Source: Nymphaea colorata (Eukaryota > Streptophyta > Magnoliopsida > Nymphaeales > Nymphaeaceae). From it: 64,000 nucleotides of DNA. The translations under genes and the position numbers were made by a program. A model generated the notes under the pieces. That model had not been told where the DNA came from. It saw only the letters and a list, made by a program, of their open reading frames with translations, and searched no databases. The stretch's first letter is position 1. Every line of letters starts with the position of its first letter. Below, in pieces: positions 26,460 to 36,464 of this stretch. The stretch covers positions 1,806,704-1,870,703 of the forward strand of contig NC_045139.1 of the NCBI RefSeq assembly GCF_008831285.2, written 5' to 3'.

Positions 26460-27290
26460 CTTGATCTGACTCAAATGTTCGAATCTTGGGTTTCGGACCT
26501 TGGTGGGTCCGGTTACCGTCTCCTATCTATCAAACACAAAACGTCCCCGAAGCTTCCAACATTTTCGTCTACTTTTACGACTTTTCTTTTTTCGGACAGC
26601 TGCGTTCATTTTTTTTTAAAAGAGTGCAAACGGCGGTCTTCTTTTTCGTTCATGATTAGAAATGTCAGTATATGCGATTTAAATTGGATATTCAATCGAA
26701 TTGATTTGAAAAATATCAGGCATAAAAAAAAAATATTTATTTAAGAAAATCAAATTGAATTCTAATTAATAAATGGCATCACATTCAAATTTAGATTTGA
26801 ATATGCATAATGTTCCCTCTCGCTTCGGCCAATTGGGGAGAGGCCGAGTTGGGTATCCCTTTGAGAGCGAACGAAGATCCTGTCCGGTTACATAGAAATA
26901 TTGTATCTTATGTGTTCATGATATGCTGGTCAGATCCGATTTTGGTTTTAAATAATGAGATTTGGATCCAAGTTTGAGTCGGGATCCAATTACATAAACA
27001 TAGCTCCAAGTTTATCACATGTTGCTGGAGTACCCAGGTTATCCTCATATGGAACTCAGCCACGTGGCACATGTCTAACCGGGGACAGCCGGCACGCATG
27101 CTTTGTGTTTCATGGGAGAAGAGAGCCTTTTATTTCTCAGGTCGAGTAGTCGAACGCCTCACATTCATTGGAACAGTCATTTGGACTAAATGGATCTTCA
27201 AATATTGGAAAATAAATTCAGTGGTTTTTAGAGCTTCATAAATTTAAAAATGGATATTACTAGATGTTTTAAGATCAAATTAAGTCGTGA
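26460..27290. repeat. Cluster repeat, copy 1 (3' of TNL C)
   Basis: This block recurs at about 35060-35920 and 52975-53800 with high identity. Shared landmarks are GACTCAAATGTTCGAATCTTG, a block ending in CGGCCAATTGGGGAG, TGCTGGTCAGATCCGATTTT and GAACTCAGCCACGTGGCAC. It lies downstream of genes C, D and F in each case. Parts are also similar to intron 1 of gene A (7430-7690) and of gene C (32560-32720). It has no open frame of note. Confidence 0.8.
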
Positions 27291-27910
27291 TGATTATTAA
27301 TCGAATTTATGAACACGTTCCGATTGATTGATGAGGTAAAAGAGGGGTTGCTCCAAACTATGGTACTTGGATCCAAACTTTAAATCAGAACCTTCGTTGA
27401 GGCCGAAACCTTCAACAAAAATTTCGTTCCGTGTGAAGAAGCAAGTTTCCTCTCTCCTGGCAAGCACTATTGTTGTTAGTGATATCTGCCACATTCCCCT
27501 GTCCAATATCATCCTTCAAAACTGCTTTAATTGTGAATGGCATCTGTATCTCACAAATCAAATTAAGTTGTGCAAGTAGAACGCAAAGAACAGATAACTA
27601 GATGTGATTTCCATAAAGCACTAAAATGATAGGGCATCCAAGTGAAAGCACATAGGCTGAATTATAGATTGGAGAAGAATTTCAAACAATCTCCCTGTCA
27701 GGAACGTCAAGTACATTTAAATTACCTTTAGATTCATCAAATTCCACGATCAGTTCCTTCTTCGAATTGCTTTGTTACTTTCTGCACGCACCTGTAAGCA
27801 AATCTCCCATGTGATGTAGTCGTTGATTAATTATGGTAGTATTTGCCACTTTTTCTTCACGCACCAAATCAGACTAATTAGTTGATATCATTTTGATCTA
27901 CTTGCCATTC
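27291..27910 (-). other. 3' flank of TNL gene C
   Basis: About 27480-27910 is conserved 3' of D (36040-36464) and, in part, 3' of E (45905-46167), so it probably includes the 3' untranslated region. On the minus strand it contains a possible splice acceptor, TTTGCTTACAG, at about 27792. This leaves open an intron in the 3' untranslated region. No coding sequence is seen. Confidence 0.45.
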
Positions 27911-30900
27911 TCAATGCAGGAGAAGCAAGTCTTCGCTCAGTTCATCTGGCATGTGTTCCAGTCTCCTACATCCTCTTACAGACATCAATTCTAGCTTTCG
28001 TAACGAAGCTATTGAACTTGGTAGCTCCCCGATATTAGTGCCATCAAGGAGAAGCTCAGTCAGGTTTTCTAAATCTCCAATCGAAAATGGCAATCTCTTG
28101 AGACGCCGGCAAGAACCAAGATGTAATATCTTCAGCTTCGTCAGCCGTCCCACCGACTCTGGCAATTCTACCAATGATGTTTCTTGCAAGAGAAGCTCGG
28201 TGAGTGATTTAAGATCTCCGATGCGATCAGGTAAAACTTGGACTCTGTTACAATGTGATAGGTTTAGGTGCCGGAGTTTTGTCAGTGATCCTATAGTGCG
28301 AGGCAGTTCTGTGATTAATGGGCAGTTTGAGAGCGAAAGCTCTTCCAGAAGGCATAAGTCTGCAATCCATCCTGGTACTTTTGCTAGCAGTTGGCAGTCA
28401 TCGAAATTCAGTACGCGAAGATTTTTTTGGAGAGAAATGGAGACCGGCAACTCCTGTATCCTTGATCTTGAAAGATCAAGCTTTTTTAAATGGCGTTCAT
28501 CATCGATGCAACAGTGGGGTAGGTCCCACGTGGGAGGCGCGCACCATACCACGCCCGATGGTAGGCCTGGGCGCCCGGCTGAGACGCCACCGGGTACCAG
28601 GGGGACTATGTGACATGGCTGAGGGGGGCAAGGGGGAAGAAGGAGAGGCTGAGGGGAGGGAGGGGGAAGAAGGAGAGGCGGAGGAGGTGAAGGGGAGGGG
28701 GGGAAGGGGGAAGAAGGAGGGGCGGAGGAGGGTGGAGGGGGAAGATGGGGGACGGCCGATAGGTCACAGTCTTCCGCCTCTCCTTCTTCCTCCTTTCCCC
28801 GCTCCGCCTCTCCTAGGCCTGGGCGCCGGGCTGAGACGCCACCGGGTACGAGGGGGACTATGTGAAATGGCTGAGGGGGGCAAGGGGGAAGAAGGAGAGG
28901 CGGAGGGGAGGGAGGGGGAAGAAGGAGAGGCGGAGGAGGTGGAGGGGAGGGGGGGAAGGGGGAAGAAGGAGGGGCGGAGGAGGGTGGAGGGGGAAGATGG
29001 GGGACGGCCGATAGGTCACAGTCCTCCGCCTCTCCTTCTTCCTCCTTTCCCCGCTCCGCCTCTCCTTCCTCCTCCACATCCTCCGCCGGCTTCTCCCCAC
29101 CCGGCCACATCCCATAGTTCGCCTGGAATGGGGTATCTGCAGTCCAATAGGATTGGCATCGGGCGGGGCCAGGACCCGGGATATCGGGCCGAGACGTTGG
29201 GGCCCCGGTTTCGGTCATGGCTGGCCAACCCGACCTGGGCCCATGCCCATCCTCCAATGCTAGCCCGTGAGATGCGCACCATCCATTGAGGACCTCTATA
29301 GGATACATGGAGCACCTTCTGAGGAACTTGAGCACTTGTTTCAAATTATGGGAGACAATACGCTTAAGCATTTTCACTGTACCTAATTTAAACGGAGTAT
29401 GCTGTGATACAGGCGGAGCCATTCTACGGTCACTGTAGATGTCGGAAACGCTATGACCTGTTCGAAGCTCATCCATTGAAGCTGATGCTTTCGAGATGGT
29501 GCAATTGGAGAGGTCAAGTTCCTTGAGAGATGCCAGTTGATCGATGCAGTCCGGCAGTCTTTCCAAGCCAATGCAGTTCGCAAGGTACAGCTGTTCGAGT
29601 GAAGTCAATCGTGATATACAGTCAGGCAGCTCCTTCAACTTTCCACAGCTTCTCATGCTCAATACGATCAACATCTTGAGATTTGCTATGGATTCATGCA
29701 CCTTAACCAAATTATCACAGCGATCCAGCACCAATTTCTCCAACTTAGGGAACGCAGATAGATCAGGAGTAACGGTTAACTCATTGCAGGCAGTCAGATC
29801 AAGAAATTTCAGCTTACCAAAGACTGTTCCATTTTCTTTTCTTTGTTTCATAAGGTTTGGTTGCTCGCCAAAATCCTGACATAAACGAGAGAGAGCGAGT
29901 GAGTGAGAAAGGGTTATCGTCATTTATCTTCTGCAACGCCAGCAGTGGCATATGAAACAAATCTAAATGGATTAATCTACTTAATAGGGAACTGACCTTG
30001 TTGCCCGAAGGCCATTCCGGCTTCTTTCGAAGTTGAATAATGTTGCTATATGACAGATCCAGAGCAGCAACTTCCTTCAAATCAAAATCAGGTGGGAGGA
30101 ATTCCAGGGGGCACCCTTGCCATTGGAGCCACTTGATACGTTTAGGCATGCTTCTGTATCCACCCTTTAATTTCACATTGTTGATCATAAGCAATCTAAG
30201 TTTGTTCATCGAGGCAAAGCCGCCAGCTTCCACAGGTCTGATCTCCTCGTCACTATCATCGTCATTATCACTGTGGTCGTTATCGTTTGCTCCACGCGGT
30301 GCCATATTGTTTCCATCCTTCTGCATGGTAAGGCTGATTCCTTCTATTTTACTTTCACTTGTTCCCTTGTAACCCAACAAAAAATTTTCAGAATGCATAA
30401 AGTAGAGGGAGAGAGAGACAGGGGGGAGGATCTACTTCTACAGGAGCACACCACAGTTTCTAAGACCACTAATTTCTTGCTACCTAGAGAAGGAACTCGT
30501 TTAAAAACTTCTGAGTTAACAGTATTATTTAAAGTTTTTAATTGCTTGTTTGAGTAAGATCACAATCTTCAAATGTCTTTTAAAAGAGGGGAAACAGATT
30601 AAACGGAAAAAACTACGACACATTAACAAAAGGCCATATGAGATCTTCAGAGTTTTTATCGCGTTTTAATTTCCGCGTTCCTTTCCCCTTTTCATAGAAA
30701 CAAATTACTTTCAAAATAGTTCGATTTATTTTAGGGTAGTAACCTACAATTAGATGATATTTTGGATTTTTTATGAATGTCTTAAGAAAATTAGTAAAAA
30801 ACTCAGTCTTTTTTATATTATTAGCTTTTTATTTTTCTAACACTTTCTAGTTTTTGGATTCCTAATTTTTTTTCTGAAAAAGAAAAAAAAAGAACTCGAT

Positions 30901-33326
30901 AATACTTGATCGTGAATAACCTCCCTTATAAAACCCAAAACTGTGTTTGTGACAATACAAACCAAGAAGGTACTAGTGTTACCTTTTGCTGCTCTAGCAC
31001 ATTTATTATATCTTCTTTGTCCCACAGCCTACTCTGTGTTTCTGGCCCTGTTCCAAGTTCTTTAACAATACGCATGCCCATTTCTCGCAGCATGTTATGC
31101 AGCTCCAATTTGCCATCAATGATTTCTATGAGAGATTTGTCGATGAGAGCGTCAATCGAAAGTCTGGAAGAGAAGCCGCAACCATCCCATATATAAATTG
31201 CAGTTTCTTCATCAATTCCACCGAAGAAGCACGCAACATCAAGGAAGATGGATCTCTCATCACTGCTATTCAAATCGTCGTAGCTTACCCTTAGCGTCCT
31301 ATAAATCTCGTCATCGCGAAGTTCGCTGACTCCGCTCCAGCGCTTCATTATTTCATCCCAATGCTTTGTGTCTCTCTTCTTATACAGAGTCGATGCGACT
31401 GTTTTAATAGCCAATGGTAAACCATCGAGAACCTTAACAATTTTCAGGGATAGTGCCCTGTACCCGTCGATCGGAGAGTTTTTTCTAAAAGCATACCGAC
31501 TGAAGAGTTCGAGAGATTCATCTTCATTTAATGTTTTTGGTCCGTAGTTCTCATGTGATTGTTCCCAGCCATCCAGACCATTAAGCAGTCCCTCATTCCT
31601 CGTAGTGATGATGACTCTACTGCCTGGATGGAACCATTCCTGTTTTCCAACTAGTGCTTCAACTTGTTCTACTTTATTAACATCATCAAGAACGATCAAG
31701 ACTCTCTTATTCTTCAAAATTCTCTGAATCATGCAAGTTCCTTCACTGGTATTGGATATTGTGATGTGTTCTTTGAAAATATGAAGCATCAATTGACTCT
31801 GTAACTTGACGAGTCCATCTAGTTCGAGGTATTTTTTCCTGATATCACTTATAAAGCCATGGAATTCAAATAGTCTGTAAATTTTGTTGTAGATGGCCTT
31901 TGCAACTGTTGTCTTGCCGAGTCCTCCCATTCCATGGATTCCCACCATTCTTGCATCTTTAGAGTTGATGTCCAATATCTTGATGACATCATTTGCTCGT
32001 GACTTGATTCCAACGAGCTGTTCATCGGCATGTTGCGGTCGATTCTTTAATTCTTCTACAACTCTCCGAACAATCATTTCAATAAGCGGTGCCTCGTGTC
32101 TTCACAAATTGTGATGGAAGAAAACAAGAAGAAAGATGAGAGGTTTTGGTGCGCCAGATTGATTTCAACTAATTGATTAAGAACATAACTGTTTGCAGTT
32201 ACATCCACCAGAAAATCTATTAGCGAATGCAGATCTAGTATGTTCTCTGCTAAGTCCATGTCCAAGTAATGATAACCCTTTGATATCAAATAAAAATTCT
32301 TCTTAATTACAACCAAACTTCTTACCTGAGCCCAAACCTGAATCTAATTATGTGGAACATCTGCCCACTGGTTTCAGATCCATTTGTGGACTCCACTGGT
32401 GAACATACGCACACGCACACGCACACGCACACGCACACGCACGCGGTTTCTACAAAGTTGATGGATTTGAAAAAACAAAAAGGACACTCCCCACGGGGGG
32501 GTGGGGGGAAAAAGCGTCAAAGGGCATGTAGATGATAGATCCCACCAGTGTTCAGTAGTGTTTCATGGGAGAAGAGGGCGCCCGATTTCTACGGTCAAGT
32601 AGTTGAACTCCTCTTACTCATTCGAATATCCATTTGGTTAAGATGGAATTCAGAGCAGTTGAAACTTGAGTTTATGGTTTTACGTTTTTCATAAATGTAA
32701 ATATTAGTAGACCTTTTAAGAACATTTAAACAAATTTAAAAAATGTTTTGAAGCAAAGGTCGTTCCAAGGAAACCGATCATGGTAATCATGAACTCGTTA
32801 TGAACTTTGAAATGGCTACAAACTTGAAGAGGAATAAGGGAGGGTTCATGCATACGCACCCATCTGCTACTTTCTCACTTTCGTAGCCAGAAAAGCCTGC
32901 TGCTATACTCAACGCCTTCCTCCATTTCTTCACCGTTTCCTCCTCCACCTTATCGTCTTCCTCATACTTCTGGAAAGCGGCTTCAAACGGTCCCGTCTGG
33001 TTTCGCACATGGGTGGGCTCAGTTCTGTAGAAAACAGGAAGTATCAACCTCCCGCGTTCTCCTTCAACAGCTACCTTTACGATTCTCTGGATCTCCAGAA
33101 GACACCATTTGGAGTCGGCATAGTTGCCGGAGAAAATGGGTATGAAGATCTCCGACCTCTCTATCACCCCAAACAGCTCGCTGATCTCCTTGCCCCTCTC
33201 CAACCCTTCGCTGTCCCGAAATACTGTGGCAACGCGCTTCAGTGAGTGGTAAAGATGGTCGGTGAATGTCTTGCGCGTGTCCATTCCCCGAAAGCTGAGG
33301 AAGACATCGTACTCGGAGGAAGACAT
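27911..33326 (-). CDS. TNL gene C: TIR-NB-ARC-LRR with proline-rich LRR insert
   Basis: Proposed exons on the minus strand are 33326-32860, 32099-30983, 30365-29997 and 29875-27911. They total 1,306 codons in one open frame with GT-AG borders and phases 2, 0 and 0. The start is MSSSEYDVFLSFRG, the same as in D and E. The TIR (residues 5-150) keeps SKWCLLE. The NB-ARC has GMGGLGKTT, VLIVLDDVN, GSRVIITTRNEG, GLPLAI and SIFLDVACFFGG. The MHD position reads LELHN, so the aspartate is asparagine. The linker exon has an acidic run (DNDDDSDEE) and ends with the usual WLQWQGCPL and LDLSYS motifs. The LRR exon is interrupted at about residues 843-1100 by a GC-rich, proline-rich insert that includes a 252-bp tandem duplication. 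Intact repeats follow, so the frame is kept. Expression is likely from a TATA box about 65 bases upstream. Confidence 0.85.
28520..29300 (-). repeat. GC-rich insert in LRR exon of gene C with 252-bp tandem duplication
   Basis: Two copies, 28562-28813 and 28814-29065, each start TAGGCCTGGGCGCC and share almost every base. One strand is nearly all purine (GGGGGAAGAAGGAGAGGCGG type). The coding strand gives runs of proline, serine and leucine plus GEAERGKEEEGEAEDCDLS. The unit is 84 codons, so the duplication keeps the frame. Base composition is very unlike the surrounding sequence. I found no clear inverted ends or target duplication to name it as a transposon. Confidence 0.9.
32403..32442. repeat. 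(ACGCAC)n microsatellite in intron 1 of gene C
   Basis: Five to six units of ACGCAC. The matching place in gene D, about 39944-39957, has only two units, so copy number differs between the paralogues. Confidence 0.9.
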
Positions 33327-33390
33327 CGAGTGGTAAAGACGTTTGGTTATGTGAATCACACTTACGCACAAAGAACCAGTTTCGGTCTCA

Positions 33391-33397
33391 TTTTATA
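33391..33397 (-). promoter_or_regulatory. Candidate TATA box of gene C
   Basis: The minus strand reads TATAAAA 65 bases before the proposed ATG. The same motif is present at the equivalent place in E (50439-50445). It is absent in F, where 22 bases are deleted, and the whole leader is replaced in D. Confidence 0.5.
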
Positions 33398-33579
33398 ACG
33401 TAAAGGTACTCCAGATCTCCGTTGCTTAACCTTCCCTCCACTTAATACCTCAAATTTTAAAATGAAAAGGCCCAGGATATTCAAAACTTCAAATATTCCT
33501 AGATTCTCACCAAACCACAGCCTATGGCGCGTGGATTTCTAGAGTTACTCGCTGAATTTCGTTGACTTAATTGGGGAAG

Positions 33580-34830
33580 TCTTTCTTACTAGTTGCAACC
33601 AACTTCTTTTATATTGATAACATTGATAACAGAAGAATCAAAGATGAATATTATTCAAGAGAAAAAAAGGAAGCAAAAAAATAACTAAGTCAAATGCATT
33701 CTTTTTGTATATATGCAAAAGTAACACAGTTTTGGATATGTTTCGACGATCCTGAAAACTGAATTTGTCAAAACAGAGTTTCTAAACAAGGTCGTTAAAC
33801 AACCCCCCTCGTTTTTTATGCCAAAACGACGTTTTGGGCACCAAGGTCTTACTGCTGTGGGACTACTGGAAAACGTTTGAGGAACCATAATGGTGGAAGC
33901 AGCTGTTCACCGAATGATTGAGAGGCCCATGACGGAATATTAATGAGGACTAGCCTTAAAGGCGTGCAAGATTGAGGCGACAATCGAGATCTCTCCTGCG
34001 TAATCCTGCAGGGGAATCACATAGGGAGTCTGAATCACTAGCAACTCTGTTACATGGGTGCGAGTACGATGTGAATATGGGTATAAACACGTTAATTTTG
34101 GATACACGGATACACTCTTACAATCACGTAAGAAAGTTTGTTTTATCAGAAAACTGCTGAGTATTTGAAATAATTGTTCATGAAAATAATTGGATGCATC
34201 ACAAAAAAAATGATAAAATAAAAAAAACATTAAATTAATAATTTATTTTTAGCGTGTCCCACCCGTGTCCCCGTATCCAAATATGCCTAACGTGTGCTAA
34301 ACCACGTATCCGTGTGACATATCCGTGTGAGTGATATAGCTAGCAACCATGTTAAACTTCTCTGTTGCTCCCCTCCTAATATCTCATCTTTCTTACTAGT
34401 TGACTGTTCTCCAACCAACTTCTTTTTATATTGATTGCAGAAGAACCAAAAATGAATATTATTCAAGAAGAAAAAAGGATTAAAAAAAAACTAAGTCAGA
34501 TCCATTCTTTTTGAATATATGCAAAGGTATATAACACTGAAAGTGTGTTAGGAACACACCCACAGTTTGGGGGATGTTTGGACGACCTTGGAAACTGAAT
34601 TTATCAAAATCGAGTTTCTACGCTCCCCAACGTGCCAACGTCTACTGCTGTGGGACAACTGGAAGACGTTGGAGGAACAATAACGATGGAAGCAGCAGTT
34701 CACCGAATGATTGAGAGGCCCACGAAGGAATATTAATTGGTAATCATGCTAGCCTTAAAGATGTGCATGGAGAATGGCAACAATCGAGATCTCCGTGAAG
34801 TAATCCGTGAATACCCTTCGAAACTCGTTT
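33580..34830. repeat. Tandem upstream repeat, two copies, 5' of gene C
   Basis: Copy 1 (about 33580-34030 plus its end after 34347) and copy 2 (about 34380-34830) share blocks such as TCTTACTAGTTG, GAATATTATTCAAGA, GGAAACTGAATTT, CTGCTGTGGGAC and CACCGAATGATTGAGAGGCC. A third copy lies 5' of E at about 50580-51110, and its first part lies 5' of F at about 58765-58870. No open frame is convincing. Confidence 0.75.
34046..34339. mobile_element. hAT-like insertion with 8-bp target duplication
   Basis: CTAGCAAC flanks the 294-bp block on both sides (34038-34045 and 34340-34347). The related copy 5' of E has an uninterrupted equivalent (ATCACTGCCAGCCATGTTAA near 51095), which acts as an empty site. 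The ends show weak inverted similarity, with GGGTGCGAGTACG on the left and repeated CCGTGTGA / GTATCCGTGTG on the right. No transposase is present. Confidence 0.6.
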
Positions 34831-35059
34831 TCTTTCGGAGATCAATCCTTAAGCAGAGAACCGGGATGGAGATCAATCCGAAGAAGAACAAGAGACGAAG
34901 ACAACGAAAGGAAAGGAAAAATGATCAGAACTCAAGGAAGCGGAGGACTTGGCGGGAAGTAACGCGGAACTCGACGGATGCCGGCGTTCGAGGGCCGGGA
35001 ACTATTTGTCCAGTTAAACGGGTCGGGTCAGTACATAAGTTCGGGTAATGGTGGTTCAA

Positions 35060-35920
35060 ACTTTTTTTCTTGATCTGACTCAAATGTTCGAATCTTGGGT
35101 TTCGGATCTTTGTGGGTCCTTTTACCGTCTCCTATCTATCAAACACAAAACGTCCTCGAAGCTTCCAACATTTTCGTCTACTTCTACGACTTTCCTTTTT
35201 CCGGACAGCTGCGTTCATTTTTTCTAAAAAGTGCAAACGGCGGTCTTCTTCTTACTTCATGATTAGAAATGTCAGTATATGCGATTTAAATTGGATATAA
35301 AATCGAATTGATTTGAAAAAATCAGGTATAAAAAAAAAAATTAATACCTAATTAAGAAATCAAATTGAATTCAAATTAATAAATGGCATCACATTCAAAT
35401 TTAGATTTGAATATGCATAATGTTCTCTCTCGTTTCGGCCAATTGGGGAGGGACCGAGTCGGGTAACCCTTTGAGAAACAATGAAGATCCTGTCCGGTTA
35501 CATATAAATATTATATATTATGTGTTCATGGTATGCTGGTCAAATCCGATTTTGGTTTTAAATAATGAAATTTGGATCCAGGTTTGAGTCGGGATCCAAT
35601 TACGTAAACATAGCTCCAATTTTATCAGATGTTGCTGGAGTACCCAGGTATCCTCATATGGAACTCAGCCACGTGGCACATGTTCAACCGGATACAGCCG
35701 GCACGCATGCTTTGTGCTTCGTGGGAGAAAAGGCATTTTATTTCTCAGGTCGAGAACTGGAACTCCTCACATTCATTGGAATAGTCATTTGCACTAAATG
35801 GATCTTCAAATATTGGAAAATAAATTCAGTGGTTTTTAGAGTTTCGTAAATTTAAAAATTGATATTACCAGATGTTTTAAGATCAAATTAAGTCGTGATG
35901 ATTATTTTCTAAAGTATGTT
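35060..35920. repeat. Cluster repeat, copy 2 (3' of TNL D)
   Basis: Matches 26460-27290 and 52975-53800. Here the flank 34880-35060 (GAACAAGAGACGAAGACAAC and following) is also shared with about 52810-52970 beside gene F, so D and F share a longer duplicated unit. Confidence 0.8.
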
Positions 35921-36464
35921 TTCCGTGTTTGTGTTCGATTTTGGCGATACCAATCATTAGCAGTTAATTAAAAAATGACATATATACTGTCAATTTTGAT
36001 TAACAAGACTATAAAGCACTATTGTCGTAAGGATGTCTGCCACCTTCCCCCTGTCCTATATCATCCTTCAAAACTGCTTTAATTCTGAATGTCATCTGTA
36101 TCTCACAAAACAAACCAAGTTGTGCAAGTAGAACGCAAAAAACAGATAACTAGATGTGATTTCCATAAAGCCCTGAAATGATAGGACATCCAAGTGAAAG
36201 CACATAGGCTGAATTATAGATTGGACAAGAATTTCAAACAATATCCCTGTCAGGAACGAATCAAGTACATTTTAGTTACGTTTAGATTCACCAAATTCCA
36301 AGATCAGTTCCTGCTTAGAATTGCCTTGTTGCTTTCCGCACGCACGTGTAAGCAAATCTCCCATCTGATGTAGTCGTTGATTAATTATGGTAGTACTTCC
36401 CACTTTTTCTTCACGCATCAAATCAGACTAATTAGTTGATATCATTTTGATCTACTTGCCATTC

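Noticed and set aside
28318-29289. A 323-codon plus-strand frame rich in Gly and Glu
   Set aside because: It is the antisense of the LRR exon of gene C and its purine-rich insert. The minus-strand frame has recognisable LRRs on both sides and fits the splice phases.
34737-35048. A lysine/arginine-rich 103-codon frame
   Set aside because: It spans the junction of two repeated flank segments and has no domain. The matching region near gene F is not open.
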